Positions 1-7,611 of a stretch of DNA of 12,254 nt are shown here, one piece after another. Location: positions 1 to 12,254 of the forward strand of contig CAYXVU010000181.1 of NCBI GenBank assembly GCA_964468725.1. Reading direction: 5' to 3'. The notes below the pieces were generated by a model. That model searched no databases. It saw only the letters and a list, made by a program, of their open reading frames with translations, and had not been told where the DNA came from. Position 1 is the first letter of the stretch; each line of letters starts with the position of its first letter. The stretch is from CAYXVU01 sp964468725 (GTDB lineage: Bacteria; Acidobacteriota; Blastocatellia; UBA7656). A program made the translations under genes and the position numbers.

Positions 1-788
1 CTGGCGCGCAACCGCACTGTCAGCGGCTCGCCGTGAATGCCGTTAAAACAATTTTTCGTCAAAAAAGTCTGTAAATCGAACCCCGGCGGACGAGAGAAGC
101 TCTCACCCGTTTCGATTAGCCATTCAATATGATCGATGGAAAGCGGAATAACCATCTTACGGTGCGGCGAGTGATCAAAGCCGATGACTTTCAAGGTTGC
201 GCCGTCCGGGTCGAAATAAACCGCGTAGGGGTCGAACAGTCGGTCACGTTTTTCGCCGCTGTGCAAGGTGTGATAGCGCAACTTGACGCGGCGACAATTC
301 ATCGCTGCGTTCGTCAACTGATCGATGGTCTCTGTGTGTCGGGAAAAATCTTTGGCCGGTACGGCGGCAGAACCGAAGATCAAAGCCAGTGCATCGAGTT
401 TATCGCGTAAGGCTTTTGGCAACGCGGCTCGTACCTTGTCGAGCAACGTATAACCGTATCCGCCGAAAGGTGTGCCAAAAGTCGTTAGCCCCGTCGCCGC
501 GATAGATTGTTGCGCCAACAACAGAACCGCCAATTCGCCGGGCGTCAGCGTCGGCGGGCGAAATTCATAATGCTCGCTAAACCGATAAATCCGTTCACGC
601 TCCTCCGTCGCATACTCGATTTGGTAATGGCGCGAAAGCTCTGTGAGGTTGCGCCGGATGGTTACGCCGTCAACCTTGAAAATCTGCGACAGCTCGCGCT
701 GCGAGTGCGGACGTTCGGCCAATAGGAAAAGGATGCGAATGAGGCGTTCGGTCAGATCACCTCTATGCGACTGATTTTGTCTGGCCAT
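1..788 (-). CDS. WYL-domain transcriptional regulator (C-terminus cut by window edge)
   Basis: The reading frame stays open on the minus strand from the ATG at 788 to the left edge: 262 residues, with the C-terminus missing. Residues 10-70 form a winged helix-turn-helix of the DeoR/HTH_11 kind (RILFLLAERPHSQRELSQIF, then VDGVTIRRNLTEL as recognition helix). Residues 75-145 are a helical linker. Residues 160-225 match a WYL ligand-sensing domain (RVKLRYHT, RLFDPYAVYF, VIGFDHSPHRKMVIPLSIDHI). From about 235 the WCX region begins and is cut. Proteins with this layout usually bind DNA and sense a ligand or nucleic acid through the WYL domain; the target is unknown here. The WYL triad is degenerate: the segment reads TLKVIGFD where WYLVGYD is typical. 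No strong Shine-Dalgarno is visible, but this ATG gives the complete HTH. There is no gene partner on the visible side. Confidence 0.85.
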   Translation of the reverse strand, partial: MARQNQSHRGDLTERLIRILFLLAERPHSQRELSQIFKVDGVTIRRNLTELSRHYQIEYATEERERIYRFSEHYEFRPPTLTPGELAVLLLAQQSIAATGLTTFGTPFGGYGYTLLDKVRAALPKALRDKLDALALIFGSAAVPAKDFSRHTETIDQLTNAAMNCRRVKLRYHTLHSGEKRDRLFDPYAVYFDPDGATLKVIGFDHSPHRKMVIPLSIDHIEWLIETGESFSRPPGFDLQTFLTKNCFNGIHGEPLTVRLRA

Positions 789-1479
789 ACAATCTCATTT
801 CTTGTTTCAGCACCAGAACAAGCAACTCTTTCAGCGAAGGGGCTGGCAAATTCGCTGGCAGAAAAGGAGCAGGAAAATGTGAATCTTACCTTCATCAGCG
901 TCTATGACGCCTGCAAATAATCAAGTGGTTTTCAAAGGCAAAATGCCACTGCGAATCCGGTTAATCGTTTTGATTCGCGGCTCATGTTTTCAGATAACGG
1001 CGTCACTTTAAGCGATTCATTTATGAACAGTACAACCAAACGCGACTCGATTTCGAGGTGGGAGGAGCATAGCACCGCACCGAAAAAGCGGCAAGATACT
1101 CGAAAGTGACGGCCTTGAGGGGAAATAAGCTGGAATGTGCAGAGGAATATTGCCCGCGAAAACAGACGCAGGCGTTGCAATCGTGGGTGCAGCTTGCCTT
1201 GAGTTTACTGCAGGAATCGAGCAAGTTTCTCGATTTACGATTTGAGAGCCGAGGCAAGGCGCCTGTTTTCGCTGGGCAGGACTCAGACCTTCACGGGCTT
1301 GCACAAAACCGATCCTGAGATAGTCTCCATAATAGGGCAAAGTCAGATGTCATTGGCCACCGACAAATCGTAATTGTGCAGACTCATCATAGGTGCACAA
1401 GCTACTTGCACGGCAATCCGATGAATCAGAGGTTGCAGGTTGAGTCGCAGTGATCTTCCTTCTCAAACGTGACCAATGC
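789..1479. other. 691-base gap without a recognisable gene
   Basis: Short open frames occur on both strands, but they overlap each other, lack convincing ribosome binding sites and give proteins of no recognisable family. Besides the inverted repeat at 832-857 there is a weak hairpin at 951-978 (GCGAATC/GATTCGC, 14-base loop). A second hairpin at 1393-1411 (GTGCACAAG/CTTGCAC) lies about 70-90 bases past the stop of the beta-propeller gene and lacks a T-tract. The gap must contain the 3' end of the propeller transcript and the promoter of the WYL regulator. It may also be a decayed gene. Confidence 0.55.
832..857. repeat. 7-bp inverted repeat upstream of the WYL regulator
   Basis: CAGCGAA (832-838) and TTCGCTG (851-857) are perfect inverted copies separated by 12 bases. 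A direct repeat GCTGGCA (842-848 and 854-860) overlaps them with a 12-base period. The site lies 44-69 bases in front of the regulator's ATG, a plausible place for an operator, and regulators of this kind often control themselves. No clear promoter hexamers were found next to it, so the role is only a suggestion. Confidence 0.3.
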
Positions 1480-2775
1480 TTACCGGCTTGCTTTGATGTC
1501 GTAAGCCCATAAGGTTCCGAGGTCACGAATATACAACCTCCCATTGGCAATCACAGGGTATGTCCATGACTTCTCCGGCATTGGCCCCAAACGCTTACGC
1601 TTCGGTTGATTGGGCGGCGTGAAACGCCCTTTTTCCCGATAGCCTTCAGGGGTCGCTTCCACCAAGGCAAGGTCTCCGTTTTCGCCATGAAGGTAGAGCA
1701 TTCCGTCGGCGTAGGCTACCGACCCTCTGCCGATACACTCGGCCTGCCACTTCACCTTTCCGGTCGCGAACTCTGCCGCCACCAACCCCGCACTGGCTGT
1801 GCCGTAAAGATAATCACCGACCAACACCGACCCGCCGATGCTGTTGGGCAGTCCGCGTGCAAAGTAGACCTGTTCTGCGGCGACTCCACTGCCGTCCGGC
1901 TTTAACCGAACGACTCCGCCGCCGATGCCGTGTGCGCCGCCGTACACATACCCGTCACGCGCAACCGGCGTCACCATCTGTGCCGACCCTTTGGCAACCT
2001 CGGCATAACGCCAGAGGAACTGCCCGGTCTTTGCGTCAACTCCAACGACACCTTTACTCAAAAATTGCACGTACTGTCTGCGTCCGCCCGCTTGCACAAC
2101 AATCGCCGATGCATACCCGGCGTGCTCGCCGCCCGGAATCGCCGATTTCCAGATGACGGAGCCCGTCTTTTTGTTCAGCGCCACCATTGTGGCTTCGGCG
2201 CCGCCAGGGGTTACGATCACCGCATCACCATCAACCAACGGCGATTCGGCATATGACCAGATGCCCGGTTTACCGCCCAACTCTTTACGAATACTCTTTT
2301 GCCATCGAATCTTGCCGCTCCTGGTTTCGAGGCAGGCAAGGTCGCCATCCGAACCCAAGGCAAAGAGGAAATTCCCATCAACGGTTGGCGTTGATCGAGC
2401 CATCGGATAAAACACGTCTTGCGGATTGCCAACGTTGCCGACGCGCGTTGTCCAGATCGGCTTTCCATCTACAGTCGAGAGCGCCTGAACGAACTCATCC
2501 TCCATACTGCGGTTGCTCATCACATAGATGCGGGTTCCGACAACAGAGGGTGTTGAGTAGCCGTCTCCGATGTCATTGACTTGCCACAGCAGTTTCGGCC
2601 CCTCTGCTGGCCATTGTTTCAAGAGACCGCTCTCCTGCGAGATTCCGTTACGTTGCGGGCCTCGCCACTGCGGCCAGTCGGAAGTCGGTGTCCCTGGGCG
2701 GGCAGAATTTGTTGTCGAGGCAATTGTAAAACACAGACTAAGCACGATAACGATAAGCAGAAAACGTGATATCAC
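1480..2775 (-). CDS. Exported PQQ-type beta-propeller protein
   Basis: 431 residues starting at a GTG codon, chosen because a purine-rich Shine-Dalgarno (GGGGGA) ends 4 bases before it and because it opens a signal peptide. Residues 1-25 are a signal peptide with a hydrophobic core (FLLIVIVLSLCFTIA). Residues 33-46 are the family hallmark DWPQWRGPQRNGIS. The rest is repeated propeller blades of the form 'x-TGk-x-W': LETRSGKIRWQ (~149), LNKKTGSVIWK (~200), VDAKTGQFLWR (~246), and FATGKVKWQA near the C-terminus. Such proteins are common in Acidobacteria and Planctomycetes and are annotated as PQQ-binding-like repeat or 'polyvinylalcohol dehydrogenase-like' proteins. No catalytic residues of true quinoprotein dehydrogenases are evident, so enzyme activity should not be assumed; a periplasmic structural or binding role is equally possible. 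It lies 213 bases downstream of the permease on the same strand, apparently with its own promoter. Confidence 0.9.
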   Translation of the reverse strand: MISRFLLIVIVLSLCFTIASTTNSARPGTPTSDWPQWRGPQRNGISQESGLLKQWPAEGPKLLWQVNDIGDGYSTPSVVGTRIYVMSNRSMEDEFVQALSTVDGKPIWTTRVGNVGNPQDVFYPMARSTPTVDGNFLFALGSDGDLACLETRSGKIRWQKSIRKELGGKPGIWSYAESPLVDGDAVIVTPGGAEATMVALNKKTGSVIWKSAIPGGEHAGYASAIVVQAGGRRQYVQFLSKGVVGVDAKTGQFLWRYAEVAKGSAQMVTPVARDGYVYGGAHGIGGGVVRLKPDGSGVAAEQVYFARGLPNSIGGSVLVGDYLYGTASAGLVAAEFATGKVKWQAECIGRGSVAYADGMLYLHGENGDLALVEATPEGYREKGRFTPPNQPKRKRLGPMPEKSWTYPVIANGRLYIRDLGTLWAYDIKASR

Positions 2776-2866
2776 AGCTTCCCCCTTTTGACCTCAGAGT
2801 CGGTTTTGATTGCAGCCGCCTTTTGCTGGCACGATCAGTTTTGGGTGGCCTGTAGATGTACGAAAA

Positions 2867-2896
2867 ATTGTATTGTCCAGATGATAAAAATGTCGT
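2867..2896 (-). promoter_or_regulatory. Possible promoter of the beta-propeller gene
   Basis: On the minus strand ACGACA (2896-2891), an 18-base spacer and TACAAT (2872-2867) resemble a sigma70 promoter: the -10 matches 5 of 6 positions, the -35 only 4 of 6. It would give a leader of about 85 bases. The sequence CCTGTAGATGT at 2849-2859, just past the -10, differs at one base from the right arm plus flank of the padR operator. No partner half-site is present, so this may be chance. Confidence 0.35.
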
Positions 2897-2988
2897 TCCC
2901 TTGAACCTCTTCAGGCGCTATCGGCTTGCAGCCTTTCAGCCTGACGCCGTTCCTCTCTGTATGGCAGAGGCCGACCGGCTTGAACATT

Positions 2989-5682
2989 TTATTCATGGCG
3001 CAAAGCCACAAGCGGATCAACCTGTGCGGCACGGCGCGCCGGAAGGTAACAGGCCAGCAACGCAACCGCTAACAACAATATGGCTACGCCAACGAAGGTA
3101 ACCGAATCTGTGGTGCCGACGCCTAACAACAAGCCTGCCAATACGCGCGTCAAGGCAAAAGCTCCAGCTAGACCGAGCGCCAAACCGATAAGCACTAATC
3201 GCATACCTTGGCTCACAATCAAGCCCAACACATTACCCAGACGGGCGCCTAATGCCATGCGAATGCCGATCTCGTGTGTGCGTTGCGAGACCACATAGGT
3301 CATCACGCCGTAAAGCCCCATAATCGCTAACCCTAGTGCCAGCAGGCCAAAGGTCGTTGCGATTCCCGCCGCCACACGCGGCGCCCAATAAGCAAATGAT
3401 AGATTCTCTTCCGCCATCATGATGCCCACTACAGGTAAACGAGAATCGAGTTGCGCAATCTCGCGGCGCGCACTCTCCAGCACCATTGATAAAGCCCCCG
3501 CCTCTTGGGCGCTGATTAGCAAGGTCATTGCTTTATGCGGGTGCTGATAGAGCGGCAGAAACAGGTACATTTGCCGGTCTTCGTAGAGCGAACGGTAGCG
3601 TCCGTCTTTGGCGATGCCGACGATCTCCATCAGCGGCGTGCCCTCCGCGAAACGAAAGCGTTTCCTCATAGCATTCTCAGCACTGCCATAAAACCGGCGC
3701 GCAAACTCTTCATTGATAATCACGACAGGCGGCGCACCAGCAACATCGCGGTCGGTGAATTCGCGCCCCATGATCAAGGGGGTCTGGATGGTGTTGAAAT
3801 ACTTGGGCGTGATGATACTACAATTGGAGCTGACGCCCTGATTGGGCGGCGGGTCTAACTCGCCCTCTTTCACAATCGGGCCGCGTGACAGTTGGCCAAC
3901 CATCAGCGGCATCTCATTTGTCAAAGCAGCCGCGCGGATACCCGGCTGGGTTTCGAGACGGCGCAGAAGTTCCGGGAGAAATCGCTCCGTAGTCTCTTTG
4001 TCATCGTAGGCTAGCAGGCTGGGGTTAATCATCATGGTGACCAGATTGTCGGTCTGGAAGCCGGGATCCGTTCGGCGCGCCTGACTAAGGCTGCGAATAA
4101 ATAATCCCGCACAAACCAACACGATGATCGAAATCGTGACCTGCGCAACCACTAACCCGCTGCGCACATTCCAACCAGCATGATCGGGAGATGACCGAAC
4201 CGTCGCCCCTTTGATCACCCCGACCAGATCGGTCCGCGAAGCCAGCAGAGCAGGAGCCAAACCAAAGATCATACCGGTCAACCACGAGACCGCCAGCATC
4301 CATTTCAAGACATAGCCATCTGGCGCAAAATCTAAACTGATCGGGTACGGAACCGGCGGAAATACAGTTAAGATCAAATCGGCGGCTCGGTACGCAAGTG
4401 CCCATCCCAACACGCCGCCCAATAGAGCAAGCAACAGGCTTTCGGTCAGCAGTTGCCGCACGATGCGCCCGCGCCCTGCACCAAGCGCCAGCCGAATACC
4501 GATCTCTTTGGCGCGCGTCGAAGCCCGCGCCAGCATCAGATTCGCTACATTGGCGCAGGCTAACAACAACACCAAACCAGCGACACACAACGCCAACACT
4601 CCGGCATACCCAATCGCTCGGGTGGTCTCTTCATATCGTCCCTCCAACTCCGTCCTCAGTTGAACCTTGGTGTCCGCATTCTCCTTCGGATACCGGTCGG
4701 CCAAACTGTCAACCACCAGATTCAAATCCACCTCCGCTTGAGCAGTTGTCAAGCCGGGTTTCAAACGCCCGAATACTTTGAAGATCGCCTCGTTGCGCTC
4801 CGTTTCCCAACCCGTACGGCGACCAAACTTCTGTGCCATCATCAGCGGCACCCAGAAGGCTTTGCGAAGATAAAACTCCGAGCCAAGAAATGATTCCGGC
4901 ATGATGCCAATCACCGTGAACGGCTGGCCGTTCAGATAAATGGTTTGCCCGACAACCCCTGGGTCGGCAGAAAAGCGCTGCTGCCATAAGGGCTGGCTCA
5001 AGACCACCACGGGGCGCGCATTCGGGGTGCGATCTTCTTCCGGCAAAAAGCTGCGCCCGAGCAAAGGCTGGACGCCCATCACATCAAAATAATTTCCGCT
5101 AACCAGTTCACCCCAGATGACCTCGGCCCGCTCGTTGTCACTCTCATTGCGGCTGTCGCCTGCGCTGATGCCTGCCGAGACTCCCATCCAGGCGCAAAGG
5201 TCAGAAAAGCTTTCGTGTTGTTGCCGTAAGTCTTCGTAATTAGCATAGGAAAATTTTCCCCAAACCTGCGCATCCATCTTTTTACCCCAGTAGACGGCGA
5301 TTAATTCCACTGGCTTTTCCACAGGTAGCGGACGCAAGATAAAGCCGTTTACGACACTCAAGATGGCCGTATTCACTCCGATTCCAAACGCCAACGCCAG
5401 CACAGCAATCGCCGTAAAGCCAGGTTGCTTCGTTAATATCCGCACGCCATAGCGCAAGTCCTGTAGCAGATCGGTTAGCCACCCCGTCCCGCGGGCATCG
5501 CGGCACATCTCCTTCACCTGTTCCAGACCGCCTAGCGCAAGTCGGGCGTGGCGTCGCGCCTCTTCAGGGCTGTGCCCCTGAGCCATCAGATCACTTGCAT
5601 GGGTATCGAGATGGAAGCGCAACTCTTTTTCGAGATCATTTTCGCTCTTGCTCCGGTTAAACAAGCGATGCCACCAACTCAT
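2989..5682 (-). CDS. ADOP-family duplicated MacB/FtsX permease
   Basis: 897 residues, inner-membrane protein. Residues 1-80 are a cytoplasmic helical prefix typical of this family (LEKELRFHLDTHASDLMAQG). Two similar halves follow, each a MacB-type periplasmic core domain plus an FtsX permease unit. Core domains lie at about 115-355 and 532-765. Likely membrane helices lie near 89-112, 360-384, 411-437, 459-483, 508-530, 768-797, 817-845 and 859-881. The internal duplication shows in the matching motifs EIGIRLALGAG (393) and EIGIRMALGAR (804). The protein ends with the usual DPLVALRHE. Length fits the TIGR03434 (ADOP) family; these permeases lack a neighbouring ABC ATPase, and none is in this window. 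The substrate is unknown. The ATG overlaps the padR stop as TGATG, and a strong GGGAGGTG (5694-5687) sits 4 bases before it, so translation is coupled to padR. Confidence 0.95.
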   Translation of the reverse strand: MSWWHRLFNRSKSENDLEKELRFHLDTHASDLMAQGHSPEEARRHARLALGGLEQVKEMCRDARGTGWLTDLLQDLRYGVRILTKQPGFTAIAVLALAFGIGVNTAILSVVNGFILRPLPVEKPVELIAVYWGKKMDAQVWGKFSYANYEDLRQQHESFSDLCAWMGVSAGISAGDSRNESDNERAEVIWGELVSGNYFDVMGVQPLLGRSFLPEEDRTPNARPVVVLSQPLWQQRFSADPGVVGQTIYLNGQPFTVIGIMPESFLGSEFYLRKAFWVPLMMAQKFGRRTGWETERNEAIFKVFGRLKPGLTTAQAEVDLNLVVDSLADRYPKENADTKVQLRTELEGRYEETTRAIGYAGVLALCVAGLVLLLACANVANLMLARASTRAKEIGIRLALGAGRGRIVRQLLTESLLLALLGGVLGWALAYRAADLILTVFPPVPYPISLDFAPDGYVLKWMLAVSWLTGMIFGLAPALLASRTDLVGVIKGATVRSSPDHAGWNVRSGLVVAQVTISIIVLVCAGLFIRSLSQARRTDPGFQTDNLVTMMINPSLLAYDDKETTERFLPELLRRLETQPGIRAAALTNEMPLMVGQLSRGPIVKEGELDPPPNQGVSSNCSIITPKYFNTIQTPLIMGREFTDRDVAGAPPVVIINEEFARRFYGSAENAMRKRFRFAEGTPLMEIVGIAKDGRYRSLYEDRQMYLFLPLYQHPHKAMTLLISAQEAGALSMVLESARREIAQLDSRLPVVGIMMAEENLSFAYWAPRVAAGIATTFGLLALGLAIMGLYGVMTYVVSQRTHEIGIRMALGARLGNVLGLIVSQGMRLVLIGLALGLAGAFALTRVLAGLLLGVGTTDSVTFVGVAILLLAVALLACYLPARRAAQVDPLVALRHE

Positions 5683-6026
5683 CAGGCACCTCCCTCAGAC
5701 AGATTGAGAATCAGCCCGACAGCCTCCGCCAGTCGCTGCCAACCTGCGGCTTCGGTTTCGAGTTGTGCCCGCCCTTTGCGCGTTAAGCGATAGAACTTGG
5801 CCTCACGCCCGGTCTCGGTCGCTTTCCATTCGGATGCCAGAAGACCGCGGTTTTCCAGTCGGTGCAACGCCGGATAAAGCGAGCCTTGCGGAACCTGTAC
5901 GACGCCGCGCGACGCCTGCTCAAGGCGCTGCGCAATCGCATAGCCGTGAACCGTGCCAAGCGCGACAACCTTCAAGATCAATAGATCCAACGTCCCTTGA
6001 GGAAGGTCTGATTTCGTTGTCGTCAT
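5682..6026 (-). CDS. PadR-family repressor of the ADOP operon
   Basis: 114 residues with the full PadR winged-helix pattern. The N-terminal helices (residues 10-40) include LPQGTLDLLILKVVALG and HGYAIAQRLEQ. The recognition region is VPQGSLYPALHRLENRGLL (45-63), the wing is EWKATETGREAKFYRLT (66-82), and a short C-terminal helix begins with KGRAQLETEA. It corresponds to the acidobacterial PadR group (TIGR03433) that regularly precedes ADOP permeases. The stop overlaps the permease start by one base. The start is supported by AGGAGGT (6040-6034), 7 bases before the ATG. PadR proteins bind as dimers to inverted repeats and release on ligand binding. Here a perfect inverted repeat surrounds the promoter directly upstream, so self-repression of the two-gene operon is likely. 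The inducing ligand is not deducible. Confidence 0.95.
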   Translation of the reverse strand: MTTTKSDLPQGTLDLLILKVVALGTVHGYAIAQRLEQASRGVVQVPQGSLYPALHRLENRGLLASEWKATETGREAKFYRLTRKGRAQLETEAAGWQRLAEAVGLILNLSEGGA

Positions 6027-6040
6027 CTCTATTACCTCCT

Positions 6041-6073
6041 ACTTCTACATATTAAATTAACACCTGTAGAAGT
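6041..6073. promoter_or_regulatory. Inverted-repeat operator, probable PadR binding site
   Basis: ACTTCTACA (6041-6049) and TGTAGAAGT (6065-6073) are perfect 9-base inverted copies with a 15-base AT-rich spacer, 24 bases between equivalent positions. One arm overlaps the end of the -35 element, the other overlaps the last base of the -10 and the start point, and the spacer holds the core promoter. A dimer bound here would block RNA polymerase. Dyads with TGTA/TACA cores are in keeping with PadR operators known elsewhere; the assignment to this PadR is inference from position. Confidence 0.7.
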
Positions 6074-6077
6074 GCAA
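6049..6077 (-). promoter_or_regulatory. Promoter of the padR-ADOP operon
   Basis: Read on the minus strand, TTGCAC (6077-6072) and TAATAT (6054-6049) are separated by exactly 17 bases (6071-6055). Each hexamer matches the sigma70 consensus at 5 of 6 positions except for small deviations. Transcription would begin near 6042, 15 or so bases before the padR start codon, directly in front of its Shine-Dalgarno. Confidence 0.75.
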
Positions 6078-6490
6078 GGTATATAAGAGAGAGCGAAGAG
6101 GAGATAGAGAACAATCGAATGGGCAAGTCCTATGGTGTCCCCACCTTCTTGGTGGTCGTCGGGTGCGGCAGGAAAGAGAGTCCACCAGTGGCTAGGTGAA
6201 GGTGTGAGCAAAGAGAGCGCCCGGTTTCGGAAAAGCTGACCGGACAATGAAGATGTCTTAACCGGCAACTCGGAAGCAGTAACTGTTGACTGTGCGAATG
6301 AAGAGAAGACTCTATCATTATGCCAACCCTGATGCCTCTCGACCCAACAGGTCGCACGATAGCAAATGGTTCGATTGACAGGAAAAACCCTGCTTGCTAG
6401 AGTTTGCCTTGCCTGATTTCCAGGCGTTCGCAACGATTTCAGAATAACAACTATCATTCGCAACAACCACCTGGTAAGGAGGATCCACAC
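6078..6490. other. Divergent intergenic region between padR and the protease gene
   Basis: About 410 bases without a supported gene. It begins purine-rich (6080-6115), has a small hairpin CCACC-TTCTT-GGTGG at 6141-6155, and ends with the promoter and leader of the protease gene. The open frames crossing it lack a good ribosome binding site or recognisable product. Confidence 0.5.
6375..6403 (+). promoter_or_regulatory. Promoter of the secreted protease gene
   Basis: TTGACA (6375-6380), a perfect -35 consensus, is followed after 17 bases by TAGAGT (6398-6403), 4 of 6 matches to the -10 consensus. Transcription would start near 6410, giving a leader of about 80 bases that opens with a small hairpin GCCTG-ATTTC-CAGGC (6411-6425) and ends with the Shine-Dalgarno AAGGAGG. 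Confidence 0.6.
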
Positions 6491-7591
6491 ATGCAGAAGT
6501 TCACTCTGTTTAGGCGCGCCGCCTTCTCGTTGGCTGTAGCAACCGTTTTGGTGGCGAGCCCCTCGCTATTTGCAGACGGCGGGGCAAATCATCGAACGCG
6601 CAACCAACACTTTGGTGTCTCAGGAGGCAATGTCAATGACGCCAGCCGATCATTCTGTTGTAGCGGAACACTAGGCGCCTTGGTCACGGACGGCTCGACG
6701 CAGTATATCCTTAGCAACAATCACGTCCTCGCCCGCTCCGATCAAGCCTCTGCGGGGGAAGACATCTCGCAACGCGGATTGATTGACAATAATTGCCAAA
6801 TTGATACGGTCGTTGCGGATTTGACGGCTGCCGCTCCACTGGGGCCGTCAAATGTGGATGCTGCAATCGCTGCCCTGCGAGCCGGTACGATGGACGGCAC
6901 AGGCTTTATCGAAGACATCGGCGTGCCCAGCAGCGCCGTTGTGAGTCCGGCGGTCGGAGTTGCCGTCGCTAAAAGCGGTCGCACAACCGGCTTTACCACC
7001 GGTACCATTGCTTCTGTCAACACCAGCATCAGCGTTCAGTATCAAAGAGGCTGCGGCAAAGGCAAGAAGTTCGTCGTCTCTTATACTAACCAAGTGGTTA
7101 TTAACAGCAGCACCTTCAGTGCGGGAGGCGACTCCGGTTCGCTCATCGTAACGAACAATGCCAGCCATAACCCCGTGGCTTTGCTGTATGCCGGAAGCAG
7201 TACGACGACGATTGGCAATCCCATAGGAGAGGTGCTCGACCGGCTTGAGGATGCGTTGCCTGGCAACCAAACACTCAGCTTCGTTGGCAGCGGCGGCAGC
7301 GGTGGCAGCCTGCGCGGCAACCGTGTGGTCATCAGACCGGAGCGTCAAGGCGATTGGCCTTCGGATGAGGCCATTCAGTTTGCCACTCTCTCGATGAGAC
7401 AACGGGAGAAAGAGCTCTTATCGCGCCCCTCGGTCATCGGCATCGGCGTCGGCGCAACTGACCATAATTCCGCCGAGGCTGCGGTTGTCATCTACGTCAA
7501 TCAAACTCAACGGGTGCGCCCGCGCTTGCCGCGCAATATTAATGGAGTATCTGTAAAGATCGTTTATACCGACCCCATCACCGCCTATTAG
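6491..7591 (+). CDS. Secreted trypsin-like serine peptidase
   Basis: 366 residues from the ATG at 6491. This start was chosen because AAGGAGGA lies 8 bases upstream and because it opens a signal peptide (residues 1-28, RRAAFSLAVATVLVASPSLFA); an in-frame ATG at 6404 would put 29 unrelated residues in front and has no such site. The catalytic triad is visible: His78 in ILSNNHVLA, Asp123 in SNVDAAIAAL, Ser215 in GGDSGSLI. Cysteines 56, 57, 102 and 188 may form disulfides, fitting export. The motifs CCSGTLGALV and GRTTGFTTGTI fit a bacterial chymotrypsin-fold group distantly related to plant NAL1-type proteases. A glycine/serine linker (266-274) leads to a C-terminal module with SVIGIGVG (315-322), VVIYVN and LPRNINGVSVKIV. 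The target is unknown. The gene appears to stand alone, with its own promoter and a following hairpin. Confidence 0.88.
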   Translation: MQKFTLFRRAAFSLAVATVLVASPSLFADGGANHRTRNQHFGVSGGNVNDASRSFCCSGTLGALVTDGSTQYILSNNHVLARSDQASAGEDISQRGLIDNNCQIDTVVADLTAAAPLGPSNVDAAIAALRAGTMDGTGFIEDIGVPSSAVVSPAVGVAVAKSGRTTGFTTGTIASVNTSISVQYQRGCGKGKKFVVSYTNQVVINSSTFSAGGDSGSLIVTNNASHNPVALLYAGSSTTTIGNPIGEVLDRLEDALPGNQTLSFVGSGGSGGSLRGNRVVIRPERQGDWPSDEAIQFATLSMRQREKELLSRPSVIGIGVGATDHNSAEAAVVIYVNQTQRVRPRLPRNINGVSVKIVYTDPITAY

Positions 7592-7611
7592 AAGGCGAAT
7601 CGTTTGGCTGG

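Noticed and set aside
1017..1340. 107-codon minus-strand open frame in the 789-1479 gap
   Set aside because: Overlaps other short frames on both strands, has no clear ribosome binding site, and the product is rich in residues typical of out-of-frame translation.
1393..1411. Hairpin GTGCACAAG/CTTGCAC as terminator of the beta-propeller gene
   Set aside because: Seven pairs with a two-base bulge, 70-90 bases past the stop and no T-tract on the transcript strand; too weak to call.
2954..2970. Small hairpin CTCTG-TATGG-CAGAG after the permease stop as a terminator
   Set aside because: Only five to six pairs and no T-tract in the direction of transcription.
2835..3065. 76-codon minus-strand frame across the permease 3' end
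   Set aside because: It overlaps the end of the permease in another frame and resembles no family; the non-overlapping part is better explained as the intergenic region holding the propeller promoter.
1480..6026. Permease, PadR and beta-propeller protein as a new three-gene transport system
   Set aside because: PadR plus ADOP is a known pair, but the propeller gene is 213 bases away with its own likely promoter; nothing in the sequence shows that it belongs to the operon.
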